Notes: generated by a model not told the origin, from the sequence alone. Numbered from the stretch's first letter, positions 30,518 to 39,029 are shown. The stretch is DNA of 64,000 nt from Halomonas alkaliantarctica (GCF_029854215.1 NZ_CP122961.1:1426001-1490000); one strand, 5' to 3'. Numbers and translations: made by a program.

Positions 30518-32299
30518 ATGAGAGAAGGTCGTGCTGAGATAAACGAAACAAACCCAGAAGGGCCTTACGATAAACTATCGCAAATGCCCTCCTCCAAAAT
30601 TTCGAATACAGAGTTCGCACGATTTATCGACTTCATTGAAAAATTTGAAGATGAAACTGAAAGTTCGCTCTCTATGGCGCTTGGCTATCGTGAGATGCGT
30701 ATGTTGCTGCACGTCATGCGTAACCACCTTGCGGGTAGGTTAACCACCCCCACGTCTCTTGCCGATGCGTCTGGCCTCACCTACGGCACAGCAAAGCGCG
30801 GCATTGAGAGTATCATGCAGCGCGGTTTGCTTATCTCACGCCCACGAACTAAGTCGGGTAAGACGGTTTCGTTGCATCCTTCCCCTCAAATGATCCAGGA
30901 GTGGGAAAGCTATGTCGAGCGTATTAAAGGACTTCTTGGGACGTTGTTCGGTATAGATCCAACATCAGATTCAGCCAGTAAGATCTTTCTGGGTATGTCG
31001 TCATCAGAGCGGGTGATATCGACTCCGGCAGTACTGTCTGCGCGGCTTGAACTGAAGGGTGGGTTACGTGTGTTAGCGCATGCTGACCCAACGTTCATGG
31101 CCATGCACAACCTTAAGCGTCAGTTGGAGTCGATCTTTGGGCTGGAAATTCGTAACAAGGCAAGGTCAATCGATAATCTGTTAGATGAGATTCTAGACAA
31201 TGCGCGTTTAGCTAAGTCGCGATATGACATAGTGGCCTGTGACTTACCCTGGTTTGGTGAGTTAGCGGCGGGTGGTGTTCTGATGCCACTTGATGCATTA
31301 ATTATACGCGATGATTATGATCTCTCTGATTTCCACCCAATGTCTATACAGAGCTCAGGGTATGCGGGCAGTCAGTACGGTATACCTGTTCAAACAACAC
31401 CAGAATTGCTCTGCTATCGCCAGGATGTTTTCGAGACGTTGCAGTTGACGCCTCCAACCACAACAGAAGCGCTTATCAAAGTCGCTAGACAGCTACATGA
31501 GCCTGCCAAAGGGCGTTACGGCATCGCTTGGAATGCAGCGAGAGGCACGCCACTCGGGCATACCTTTAGTTTTCTTATGGCGAAGTTCGGTCAGCCGCTC
31601 CTTAATCTACCGAGTTTCCAGGGAGGTTATGACTTTCAACAAGCCAGAGGCGAGCAGCTACGTCCTATGTTTCAATCAGATGCCGCTTATAGGGCCTGCG
31701 AATATATGCTAGATATACTGAAATATTCACCGCCTAATATCCTCAGTATGTCTTGGTACGAGCGTGCGCAGTCGTATGCATCGGGTGAAACCAGTATGGC
31801 CTACTGCTACACGCTACTCGCCCCGCTGTTTGAGTTGAATCGACACTCACCTGCTTATGGCAATACTTGCTATCTTCCCCATCCTGTTGGAAATCATGGC
31901 CGTGCCATAACCCCAATAGGAGGTTATGCACTCGCCATTCCCGCTAACTTAGCATCAGAGCGGGTTGAGGCAGTGTGGACGGCTTTACGGCATCTGACCT
32001 CTGCAAACATGTCCAAACTCTACATTATGAATGGCAGCCTGGTGACGCCCCGTTTCAGTGTTAGCCAAGATCCTGAAGTATCTGCATTATCCCCACTCAT
32101 AAAAATTGTCGACGATATGGCACAAAAGGATATTTTACAGGCCTGGCCACGCCCGCCCGTGCCGGGAATTACCGACCTTATTAGTATTGCAGGCAATGAG
32201 ATATTCGAGGTGCTAGATGGCAGGCGCTCGATTAAGAGAGCTTTGTCGATCGCCCTGGAACGCGCGGACAAAGTGATGCGACACAACGGGCATTATTGA
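30518..32299 (+). CDS. One-component regulator: winged-helix DNA-binding domain fused to a family-1 solute-binding domain
   Basis: About 593 aa from the ATG at 30518 (GGAG five bases upstream); in-frame starts at 30458 and 30491 lack a ribosome site. Residues of about 35-140 resemble a MarR-type winged helix (MRNHLAGRLTTPTSLADASG, YGTAKRGIESIMQRGLLISR). The rest resembles an extracellular solute-binding protein family 1 (LRVLAHADPTF, YDIVACDLPWFGELAAGG, LMPLDAL, YGIPVQTTPELLCYRQDVF). No signal peptide exists, and the DNA-binding half comes first, so it must work in the cytosol. It probably senses a small ligand with a captured transport-protein fold and controls neighbouring SDR/BKACE or transport genes (inference). 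Confidence 0.82.
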   Translation: MREGRAEINETNPEGPYDKLSQMPSSKISNTEFARFIDFIEKFEDETESSLSMALGYREMRMLLHVMRNHLAGRLTTPTSLADASGLTYGTAKRGIESIMQRGLLISRPRTKSGKTVSLHPSPQMIQEWESYVERIKGLLGTLFGIDPTSDSASKIFLGMSSSERVISTPAVLSARLELKGGLRVLAHADPTFMAMHNLKRQLESIFGLEIRNKARSIDNLLDEILDNARLAKSRYDIVACDLPWFGELAAGGVLMPLDALIIRDDYDLSDFHPMSIQSSGYAGSQYGIPVQTTPELLCYRQDVFETLQLTPPTTTEALIKVARQLHEPAKGRYGIAWNAARGTPLGHTFSFLMAKFGQPLLNLPSFQGGYDFQQARGEQLRPMFQSDAAYRACEYMLDILKYSPPNILSMSWYERAQSYASGETSMAYCYTLLAPLFELNRHSPAYGNTCYLPHPVGNHGRAITPIGGYALAIPANLASERVEAVWTALRHLTSANMSKLYIMNGSLVTPRFSVSQDPEVSALSPLIKIVDDMAQKDILQAWPRPPVPGITDLISIAGNEIFEVLDGRRSIKRALSIALERADKVMRHNGHY

Positions 32300-32330
32300 G
32301 TAAGGCGTGAATAGTAAGGAGTGAGGCATA

Positions 32331-32359
32331 ACCCCATGCCTGAAAGGCAGGCATGGGGT
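32331..32359. terminator. Convergent hairpin between the regulator and the SDR gene
   Basis: A perfect 12-bp stem (ACCCCATGCCTG / CAGGCATGGGGT) with a five-base loop sits between two convergent stops. A T-run is missing on both sides, so it may end transcription weakly or only protect 3' ends. Confidence 0.55.
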
Positions 32360-32371
32360 GGGGAGTGCCTG

Positions 32372-33175
32372 TTACTGCATGATCATGCCGCCATCGATCA
32401 TCAGTAGTTGGCCCGTCATATAATCGGATTCTGCGCTGGCCAAGAAAGACGCGGTACCGACCACATCTTCAGGGTAGGAGTAACGCTTCATAAGAATCAT
32501 CTTCTCCGCCAGCTCATCCATTGACTGCCCCTGCTTATCGAACTTGCCGATGCTGACCAAGTCTTTGTCGAGCTGCTCCCAAAGCTCAGTGCGTACGACG
32601 CCAGGGCCATAGCCATTAACGGTAATGTTGTGATCTACCAAGGCCTTGGCGCCACCATTAATCATGGCGAGCACGGCGTGCTTGCTGCAGGAATACGGGA
32701 CCACGTCATCAAAAGCCTGTCGCGACAGAATTGAGCCAACGTTAATGATTTTGTAAGGCCCGTTATCTTTGCCCTGATTGATCATCTGCTTAGCGGCTTC
32801 CTGCATGCCGAGTAGGCACCCTAATGCGTTAACATCCATAATCTGATGCCAGTTTTCCTCAGTAATATCAAGGAACATCAATGGCTTGTTAATGCCCGCA
32901 TTATTGACCATCACGTTCAAGCTGCCAAAGGCATCAACCGTTGCTTTAACCGCGGCCTGCATTTCGGCACGGTCGGTGACGTTGAGTTTGACCGCAATGG
33001 CGTCGCCGCCGTTTGCCTTGATGCGAGCAGCGACTTCCTCGCACCCTTCAATATTGATATCTGCTACGCACACCTTGGCGCCTTGAGCCGCATAGTGTTC
33101 GGCAACGGCGGCACCCATGCCACGTGCGGCGCCTGTAATTAAGCAGTTTTTACCTTTGAGTCGAGTGTTGTCCAT
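32372..33175 (-). CDS. Short-chain dehydrogenase/reductase (SDR)
   Basis: A 267-aa classical SDR. It has the NAD(P)-binding TGAARGMGAAVA, acidic DIN after the second strand (NAD preference), NNAG, the catalytic serine in NVGSILS, YSCSK for the Tyr-x3-Lys pair, and the C-terminal ASFLASAESDYMTGQLLMIDGG. The family oxidises secondary alcohols and beta-hydroxy acids. It is divergent from a BKACE gene; an SDR making a beta-keto acid followed by a cleaving BKACE is a logical pair (inference), as cdhA and cdhC are in the carnitine locus 8 kb away. Confidence 0.87.
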   Translation of the reverse strand: MDNTRLKGKNCLITGAARGMGAAVAEHYAAQGAKVCVADINIEGCEEVAARIKANGGDAIAVKLNVTDRAEMQAAVKATVDAFGSLNVMVNNAGINKPLMFLDITEENWHQIMDVNALGCLLGMQEAAKQMINQGKDNGPYKIINVGSILSRQAFDDVVPYSCSKHAVLAMINGGAKALVDHNITVNGYGPGVVRTELWEQLDKDLVSIGKFDKQGQSMDELAEKMILMKRYSYPEDVVGTASFLASAESDYMTGQLLMIDGGMIMQ

Positions 33176-33570
33176 GAGGTCACCTTAGAAATCTTGTTGT
33201 GGGTCTCTCCACGCCACCAAGATAAATCGTCTTTGTTGTTGGTCGTAGGGAGTCTGCGTTAACAAGGGCATCCGTCGTTTATCCTGCATTGCTAATGACA
33301 GTTTTATAACCTTGTGATGGCATATTCTCGGTATGTAACACAGGCAATGACAGGTTGGTCAGTCGTTAATATGACCAGATTGGACGTTTCTAAGGGCACT
33401 GGGTTATGAGAAGGGATATAGCTAGTGTTTAATATCAGCTTTATAGCTTTAGTTTAAATAACAGCGTTTTATTATTTTCAGGTTCTCGCCCAATGAAAGT
33501 TCCTGAAAGTGGATTTGATGCTAAAAATTTCAAGCCTATCTATTCGCAATAAGAACAAAGAGAGGTGTCT
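33176..33570. other. Divergent SDR-BKACE intergenic region
   Basis: About 395 bases with no gene. It should contain promoters in both directions and carries a centred inverted repeat (see 33356-33377). The right part is AT-rich (TTTAAATAACAGCG and similar) and suits a promoter for the BKACE gene. Confidence 0.45.
33356..33377. promoter_or_regulatory. Candidate operator between SDR and BKACE
   Basis: TGGTCA (33356-33361) and TGACCA (33372-33377) form a perfect 6-base inverted repeat with a 10-base spacer, a layout suited to a dimeric winged-helix regulator. The solute-binding/wHTH protein at 30518 is the nearest candidate. Confidence 0.45.
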
Positions 33571-34413
33571 ATGTCTAAGCCCTGTATTATTTGTGTCGCT
33601 ATCACCGGCAGCCTGCCGCGCAAAGAGAACAATCCCGCCGTGCCGATTACGGTGGAAGAACAGATTGAAAGTACCCAGGCTGCTTTTGAAGCGGGAGCGA
33701 CTATCGCTCATTGCCATGTGCGCAACGATGATCAAACACCCTCTTCAGACCCGGAAAAGTTTGGCCGCTTGATGGAAGGGCTCAAGAAACACTGTCCCGG
33801 CATGATTATTCAGCTCTCAACCGGCGGCCGCTCTGGCGCAGGTGAAGCGCGTGGCGGGATGCTGTCGCTTAAACCCGACATGGCCAGTTTGTCGGTAGGC
33901 TCAAACAACTTCCCCAATCGTGTTTACGAGAACCCTCCTGCGTTGGTGGAGTGGCTTGCCGATGAGATGCTTAAGTACGACATTAAGCCTGAGATTGAGG
34001 CGTTTGATCTGTCGCATATTCACCAAGCGGTGAATCTTTCGAAGCAAGGCAAGTTAAAAACTCCGCTCTATGTGCAGTTTGTCATGGGTGTTAAAAATTC
34101 TATGCCCGCGGACAAACCCACCTTTGATTTCTATATCGAGACCCTCAAGCGACTAGCGCCGGATGCTCAATGGTGCGGTGCAGGCATTGGTGCCAATCAA
34201 TACCTGCTTAACGAGTGGTCGATTGCGGCGGGCGGTCATACGCGCACCGGGCTTGAAGATAACGTGCGCCTGGACAGCAATACTCTGGCGTCCTCGAACG
34301 CTGCATTAGTTGAGCGTACCGTTGCGATGTGCGAAAAGTACAGCCGCACGGTAGCTACGTGGAAACAAGCGCGTGAAATACTGGGGCTTCAAATGACGGG
34401 TAGCCAAAGGTAA
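33571..34413 (+). CDS. BKACE-family beta-keto acid cleavage enzyme
   Basis: A 280-aa enzyme of the BKACE (DUF849) family. These enzymes split a beta-keto acid with acetyl-CoA into acetoacetate and a CoA ester using a Zn site. The TIM-barrel starts with CIICVAITGS. The metal His-x-His is in ATIAHCHVRND, and QLSTGGRSGAG and FGxG-type loops (AQWCGAGIGANQ, AAGGHTRTGLEDN) are present. Its sequence differs clearly from the cdhC-like BKACE at 41249, so the substrate should differ. The ATG at 33571 follows AGAGG; an earlier GTG at 33565 is less likely. Substrate is unknown. Confidence 0.87.
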   Translation: MSKPCIICVAITGSLPRKENNPAVPITVEEQIESTQAAFEAGATIAHCHVRNDDQTPSSDPEKFGRLMEGLKKHCPGMIIQLSTGGRSGAGEARGGMLSLKPDMASLSVGSNNFPNRVYENPPALVEWLADEMLKYDIKPEIEAFDLSHIHQAVNLSKQGKLKTPLYVQFVMGVKNSMPADKPTFDFYIETLKRLAPDAQWCGAGIGANQYLLNEWSIAAGGHTRTGLEDNVRLDSNTLASSNAALVERTVAMCEKYSRTVATWKQAREILGLQMTGSQR

Positions 34414-34439
34414 ACAGTACTAATACTTGGAGGTGCACC

Positions 34440-34523
34440 TTGCTATTTGTCAGTAAACCAGTAGACCAAGACGCACTATTAATCCCAGCGGAGTCAGAAA
34501 ATTACAAATTGAAGGGTGAATAG
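34440..34523 (+). CDS. Possible 27-aa leader-type ORF after the BKACE gene
   Basis: A TTG-initiated frame of 27 codons (LFVSKPVDQDALLIPAESEN in its middle) is preceded by GGAGG six bases upstream, directly after the BKACE stop. It could be a real small protein or the cut 5' end of a lost gene that once followed BKACE. A 7-bp hairpin (CCTGCCG/CGGCAGG, 34555-34574) lies just downstream. Confidence 0.3.
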   Translation: MLFVSKPVDQDALLIPAESENYKLKGE

Positions 34524-34648
34524 TGCTTTGAGCCAGTTCGCTGAAGTGATGCAACCTGCCGGTAATACGGCAGGGCATTTCTGTATCAATGGTTTAGCAT
34601 GCACGAGTTTTAATTGTTCTACGCTCATGCAACTTAGTGCCTTGGGCT

Positions 34649-34837
34649 TTAAGCACGATTATCACAGTTATCGTCAGGCCGCCGCTGTGTGGTATGACGC
34701 GATGTGTCCTGTTGGTGTTGAGGTGGCCGTTTTCCAGAATTACGATCCCGAAACTTACTCCAGGCGGATTTGGCTTTCTGTTGGTTTTCTGGCTTACGCA
34801 GCCAGTTTGCTGCTGCCATCATTATCCACTTTTTCAT
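34649..34837 (-). CDS. Small basic conserved-type protein, 62 aa
   Basis: An excellent ribosome site (AGGAGG five bases before the ATG) supports this minus-strand gene over overlapping plus-strand frames. The product begins MKKWIMMAAANWLRKPENQ, a short amphipathic/hydrophobic helix, followed by a Lys/Arg-rich region (KAKSAWSKFRDRNSGKR) and a polar tail. It resembles small basic proteins with a WLxxPENxxK motif that I recall from related gammaproteobacteria. Function unknown; membrane-surface or nucleic-acid association are both possible. Confidence 0.6.
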   Translation of the reverse strand: MKKWIMMAAANWLRKPENQQKAKSAWSKFRDRNSGKRPPQHQQDTSRHTTQRRPDDNCDNRA

Positions 34838-35072
34838 GCGAACCTCCTGGTTCCTTTTCAGAGGTGTATATGCGTCTTACCATTTGGCCTATATCCTAAC
34901 TATTCAATATTGACGCATCTTTGTAACATTACAAGGACGTTCTGGTACTATTTTATAGACTGCTCTTAGAGGTTATCTGAAGACATAAATTTGGTCCGAC
35001 GTCTCCCCCCTGATTGAGTAATGATGCTCTTCGCTTGCCTCACGCGGCTAACCATTGCCAAGGAAGTTACCC

Positions 35073-35561
35073 ATGTTTTTCCCAAAACGCGTTGCCTTCA
35101 CGTCGCTCATTGCTATGTTTGCGCTGCTGCCGCCCGCGCTATTGGCTCAGGATGCTCACATCGGCAGCGTGCGTACTGAGTTCAAACTGCTGGGCCCGAA
35201 CAATACTATTGAAGTGGAGCGCTTCGACGACCCCGACGTTCAGGGTATCTCCTGTTATCTCTCCTACTCACAGATTGGCGGGATCACTGGTGCGGTGGGG
35301 CTTGCTGAGGAAGCCAGTGAGGCGAGTGTGGCCTGTCGGCAGACAGGCGAGATCATCTTCGACCCTGCTGAAGTAGAGGAGCAGGAGGTGATTTTTACTC
35401 AGCGTCGTTCGGCGCTTTTCAAAAATATGCGCGTCGTTCGCATGCACGACGCTGAAACCCAGACCTTTGTGTATCTGACCTACAGCACCAAGCTAGTAGA
35501 TGGTTCGCCTAAAAATGCGATCACCGCCGTCAACTATGGTGCGATAGGGGACGACCAGTAA
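35073..35561 (+). CDS. creA: CreA family protein
   Basis: A 162-aa secreted or periplasmic protein. A signal peptide (FPKRVAFTSLIAMFALLPPALLA) precedes IGSVRTEFKLLGPNNTIEVE. Family landmarks are FDDPDVQGISCYLSYSQIGG with one conserved Cys, SVACRQTG, and FKNMRVVRMHDAETQTFVYLTYSTKLVDGSPKNA. CreA is widespread and of unknown function. The ATG at 35073 is preceded by AAGGAAG; the longer TTG start at 35055 is not needed. It converges on the CAP-domain gene with a 15-base gap. Confidence 0.92.
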   Translation: MFFPKRVAFTSLIAMFALLPPALLAQDAHIGSVRTEFKLLGPNNTIEVERFDDPDVQGISCYLSYSQIGGITGAVGLAEEASEASVACRQTGEIIFDPAEVEEQEVIFTQRRSALFKNMRVVRMHDAETQTFVYLTYSTKLVDGSPKNAITAVNYGAIGDDQ

Positions 35562-35576
35562 ACGAGTCGTGGGCGG

Positions 35577-36149
35577 TTAGCGTGGATTGCCGAATGTTTG
35601 TGTCCAGTAGGTTGAATAGCGCGATTCAGAATTGCTGGCTTTCGCCATGCCCATCTCGGTGAAAGCGTCACTCATGATGTTGCGGCAGTGACCGGGACTG
35701 TCTAGCCAGCCTTCCACTGCAGCGGAAACCGAGGTGTGGCCAGCGGCGATATTTTCACCCACGGCTTGCCAAACGTAATCCTGATTATCCACACGCTGCT
35801 CGATACCTGCACCATCGGGGCCAGTGTGGCTAAAGTAGTCATTTGCGGCCATGTCCTGGGAGTGGCTTTCAGCCGCTGCTTCCAGCTTGCAGCTCCACAC
35901 CAATGCTTCCACGGCCTCAAACCGTTGGTCGCCGCATTGTCGCGCTTGGCTGCGCGCTTCGTTAACCAGCGACAGCATTGCCTGCTGCTGATCGTTGAGT
36001 TCGCATTTGCCCTGGAGAGCAGCATTATCACTTTTGGACTCATCACTGGCCCAAGAGCTGGCTGAACCCATGAGTATGACGACCATAAGGCTGGAAAGCG
36101 CCCCGAGAGCGGGGCGCTTTGGAATGAAGTTATCCACCGAATTTTTCAT
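35577..36149 (-). CDS. CAP/SCP-domain (cysteine-rich secretory protein family) exported protein
   Basis: A protein of about 190 aa. An N-terminal signal sequence (ALSSLMVVILMGSASSWA) is followed by a CAP domain, with MLSLVNEARSQARQCG, AAESHSQDMAANDYFSHTGPDG, VGENIAAGHTS and the SPGHCRNIM signature. CAP proteins are extracytoplasmic; bacterial members have uncertain roles. The ATG at 36149 overlaps the 3' end of the upstream PNPOx-like gene by 20 bases, so the two are probably co-transcribed. A TTG at 36158 could add three residues. Confidence 0.88.
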   Translation of the reverse strand: MKNSVDNFIPKRPALGALSSLMVVILMGSASSWASDESKSDNAALQGKCELNDQQQAMLSLVNEARSQARQCGDQRFEAVEALVWSCKLEAAAESHSQDMAANDYFSHTGPDGAGIEQRVDNQDYVWQAVGENIAAGHTSVSAAVEGWLDSPGHCRNIMSDAFTEMGMAKASNSESRYSTYWTQTFGNPR

Positions 36150-36618
36150 TCTCGCCAAGGTTCGGGGTAGCGTCCTTTTTGAGGTTAGCTTTGGCTATTT
36201 CGTAAAGCTGGAACGTCTTACTCTCTTTGGCTTTCCAGTGCTCACCCATCTCCACTTTAATTTCTAGCAGGGCGACGTCTGGATCGTCTTTACCTTCGGG
36301 GAACCAGGCGGCGATGAATGGGTTCCAGTATTTTTCGATCAGTTCACGGTTGTCGATCAGGTTGGCTTTGCCCGATAGCGATACGTAGACGCCATCTTCC
36401 TGGTCGGAGAAACTCAAGCACACGTCGTGATCGCTTTCAGTCTCAAATACCTTTTCGGCACTGCGGCGGGTGAAGAACCACAGGGTGCCGTCGTACTCAT
36501 CTTGCACCAAGTGCATTGGCCGTGCGCGGGGAGTATCGTTATCCAACGTCACGAGCATGCCAACTTTGATATCTTTGATCATCTTCCAGATCTTTTGCTT
36601 ATGTTCCGGGCTGGACAT
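36130..36618 (-). CDS. Pyridoxamine 5'-phosphate oxidase-like (general stress protein 26-type) flavin-binding protein
   Basis: A 162-aa PNPOx-fold protein similar to B. subtilis GS26. It has MIKDIKVGMLVTLDNDTPRARPM, TLWFFTRRSAEKVFETESD and GVYVSLSGKANLIDN, then WNPFIAAWFPEGKDDPDVALLEI. Members bind FMN/FAD in a split-barrel fold and are linked to stress; the reaction is not known. The ATG at 36618 has AAGGAGA upstream; the open frame extends to 36666 but lacks a ribosome site there. It is cotranscribed with the CAP gene. Confidence 0.88.
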   Translation of the reverse strand: MSSPEHKQKIWKMIKDIKVGMLVTLDNDTPRARPMHLVQDEYDGTLWFFTRRSAEKVFETESDHDVCLSFSDQEDGVYVSLSGKANLIDNRELIEKYWNPFIAAWFPEGKDDPDVALLEIKVEMGEHWKAKESKTFQLYEIAKANLKKDATPNLGENEKFGG

Positions 36619-36871
36619 AGCTTCACTCTCCTTATGATTTGGGTACCGAAAAATAGCCATAGACAATGCTTGTACAGTGTTAATGACTAGCTACAGCTTA
36701 GCTACCATTTTCGTCATCAGCAAATGCACTTTTGAATAAACCTGCATCTTGCCAGGTAACATCCAACTTGATGTGTCAGCGGTTACTGGGCAGGATCAAG
36801 ATGACGCAATACGCTGCTGAATACTGTAGAAGCGCCTTTTTTAAATTACTTTTATACGCTTAGGTATTGTG

Positions 36872-37852
36872 ATGCGTCTTAGTTACCAGGGCCCGCTGCC
36901 TGAAATGGTGGGATTTTTACTACTGCCGCAGTATTCGATGATGGCTTTCTTTGCGGCGGTAGAGCCACTGCGAATTGCCAATCGTATTGCCCATCGACCG
37001 CTGTTCGACTGGACGTTGATAAGCGCTGATGGCGGTCCGGTAACCGCGTCTAACGGTATGACCCTGATGGCAGATCAAGCGACGGCAGAAGTGCACCATC
37101 TGCCGTCGCTGGCGGTATGTAGTGGCTTTACCCCCGAAGCGCATCTTACCCGGCCGTTAATGGCCTGGCTTCATCAGTTGGATCAGGGGGGCTGCTGTTT
37201 GGGTGGGATTGATACCGGGGCATTTCTGCTCGCCGCCACCGGGTTGTTAAAGCGCGAGCGGGTGGCGCTGCACTGGGAGAGCCTGCCTGCCTTTCGTGAG
37301 CGCTTTCCAGGCATTGATACGACTGATGAGCTTTATGAGTTGGGCGAACGACGCTTCTCTTGTGCGGGTGGGGCAGCGGCGATGGATATGGCGCTGGAAG
37401 TGATTGCCCGGCGGCATGGCGCAAAGTTGGCCATTGATGTCTCTGAGCAACTGATCCATGACCGAATTCGCACCCGCAGCGATCAGCAGCGTATGGCGTT
37501 GGTGAAACGTTTGGGCACGCATAATCGGCGCGTTGTGGAGGCGGTTGCGCTCATGGAGCAGAACCTTGAGGAACCGCTCCCTCTTGACGAGATAGCCAGC
37601 CGTATAGAGGTGTCGGTGCGCCAGTTGCAGCGTTTGTTTGAGCAAGAGCTCAACGTGACTCCGCGTCAATGGTACTTGCAGCTGCGCGTTAAGCGCGCCC
37701 AGCGGCTGCTGGCTGAGACCGACTTAGCGGTGTTGGCGGTTGGCGTGGCCTGTGGGTTTAGTTCGTCGTCGAGTTTTGCGCGTGCGTTTCGAGCGCATTA
37801 CGGTTACTCGCCCCGGCAGGTGCGTTCTGCCATAGTGGAAAAAGATCTTTAA
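36872..37852 (+). CDS. cdhR: GlxA/CdhR-type AraC-family regulator (carnitine-responsive activator)
   Basis: A protein of about 326 aa with an N-terminal DJ-1/PfpI-like domain (about 1-190: MVGFLLLPQYSMMAFFAAVEPLRIAN, GGIDTGAFLLAATGLL) and a C-terminal AraC HTH pair (about 225-320: LDEIASRIEVSVRQLQRLF, ACGFSSSSSFARAFRAHYG). This layout defines the GbdR/CdhR group, which senses quaternary amines. It sits before caiX, facing the cdh operon, as in Pseudomonas where CdhR activates carnitine degradation. A GTG at 36869 is directly in front of the ATG. Specificity is assigned by context; GbdR-like is the alternative. Confidence 0.82.
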   Translation: MRLSYQGPLPEMVGFLLLPQYSMMAFFAAVEPLRIANRIAHRPLFDWTLISADGGPVTASNGMTLMADQATAEVHHLPSLAVCSGFTPEAHLTRPLMAWLHQLDQGGCCLGGIDTGAFLLAATGLLKRERVALHWESLPAFRERFPGIDTTDELYELGERRFSCAGGAAAMDMALEVIARRHGAKLAIDVSEQLIHDRIRTRSDQQRMALVKRLGTHNRRVVEAVALMEQNLEEPLPLDEIASRIEVSVRQLQRLFEQELNVTPRQWYLQLRVKRAQRLLAETDLAVLAVGVACGFSSSSSFARAFRAHYGYSPRQVRSAIVEKDL

Positions 37853-37863
37853 AGCGCAATGCG

Positions 37864-37883
37864 TGTCGCTTGATGCCTGATAA
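37864..37883 (+). promoter_or_regulatory. Candidate CdhR operator upstream of caiX
   Basis: TGTCGCTTGATGCCTGATAA matches the site before cdhC (minus strand 42246-42227) in 16 of 20 positions (TGTCGCTTNATGNCNNNTAA). It lies about 77 bases before the caiX ATG, a plausible activator distance. Confidence 0.5.
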
Positions 37884-37959
37884 GCGTCGCATAGTGTCTA
37901 GTAGTGGGAGGGCAGCCGCGCATACTAGTTAAACCCACCTAATAAAGAGGTTTAACTAA

Positions 37960-38943
37960 ATGTCGGTCACTGCTATTTCTAACACTACCCGCTCTGCCAC
38001 CACCAACGCTACCACTACCAAGACGTTGTCGTTGACAGCGGGCTTTTTACTTGCTGCGTTGGCTGCCACACCTGCCATGGCAGAGCTTGATGAGCTGCGC
38101 TTTGGGGTGCCGCCGTGGCCTGGGGTCACGGTAAAGTCTGAAGTGGCAGCCCAGCTGCTTCAGACCATGGGGTACGAGACCCGCCAGCAAGATTTAGCCG
38201 TGAGCGTGATTCTCGAAGGCTTATCGCGTAACGACCTGGAAATTTATCTAGGTGGCTGGTATCCCGTACAGACCGATATGGTCGAGCCCTTGGTGGCTGA
38301 CGGAAAAGTCGAAAAAGTGGTTTCCAATATCAGTGGGGCCAATTCCGGGTTAGTGGTTCCCCAGTATGTTTACGATGCCGGCGTCACCACGGTCGCTGAA
38401 TTAGCGGAGCACTATGATCGCTTCGATGGCGAAATTCAGGGTATTGAAGCGGGCACCGGCATTAACGACGCGATTCTCAACGCCATCGATAACGACCTTG
38501 CGGGCCTTGGCGATTGGCAGCTCCGCGAAAGCTCCACTTCGGCGATGCTGGCCCAGGCTGAGCAAAAAATGGCCGATGAAGAGTGGGTGACCTTTGTCGG
38601 CTGGGAGCCTCACTGGATGAACGTGAGCTTCGATTTGGCCTATTTAGCCGATAGCGATGACGCGGGCGTCGCCTCCATTGAAAGCACGGTATGGACGATT
38701 ACGCCTGCCAGCCTGGCGGACGAAGCGCCTGAGGTTCATCGCTTCCTGTCGCAGTACGTGATCGATATCGAAGATCAAAACGATTGGGTGCATGAGTACA
38801 GCTACGAAGAGCGCCCGGCGGAGGAAGTGGCAAACGAGTGGATTGGCAATAACCTTGATACTGTTGCTGATTGGCTGGAGGGTGTTAAAACCCGCAATGG
38901 TGAATCCGCCATTGAGCAGGTGCGGGCCCAATACGGTTCTTAA
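37960..38943 (+). CDS. caiX: Carnitine/betaine-type substrate-binding protein (OpuAC family, CaiX-like)
   Basis: A 327-aa periplasmic binding protein. A long signal region (LSLTAGFLLAALAATPAMA) precedes ELDELRFGVPPWPGVTVKSE. Aromatic residues typical of quaternary-ammonium cages are present (PPWPG, GGWYPVQTD, FVGWEPHWM). In Pseudomonas CaiX delivers carnitine to the CbcWV permease encoded elsewhere, and no permease or ATPase is present here either, so sharing of a distant ABC transporter is expected. It is followed by a hairpin terminator shared with the convergent hocS gene. Confidence 0.87.
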   Translation: MSVTAISNTTRSATTNATTTKTLSLTAGFLLAALAATPAMAELDELRFGVPPWPGVTVKSEVAAQLLQTMGYETRQQDLAVSVILEGLSRNDLEIYLGGWYPVQTDMVEPLVADGKVEKVVSNISGANSGLVVPQYVYDAGVTTVAELAEHYDRFDGEIQGIEAGTGINDAILNAIDNDLAGLGDWQLRESSTSAMLAQAEQKMADEEWVTFVGWEPHWMNVSFDLAYLADSDDAGVASIESTVWTITPASLADEAPEVHRFLSQYVIDIEDQNDWVHEYSYEERPAEEVANEWIGNNLDTVADWLEGVKTRNGESAIEQVRAQYGS

Positions 38944-38998
38944 TAGTTAAGCTCGGTTCTTAATCGCAGGCTCGTATAGCCTAAGCAGCGATAACGCC

Positions 38999-39029
38999 AA
39001 ACAGCGCCTTATTAATTAAGGCGCTGTTT
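38999..39029. terminator. Bidirectional terminator between caiX and the cdh operon
   Basis: A 12-bp perfect stem AAACAGCGCCTT / AAGGCGCTGTTT with an ATTAATT loop, flanked by A- and T-rich ends. It overlaps the stop codon of the minus-strand hydrolase, so it ends both convergent transcripts. Confidence 0.88.

Noticed and set aside
34516..34969. Plus-strand open frames over the small basic gene
   Set aside because: They lack ribosome sites and lie opposite a minus-strand gene with a strong one.
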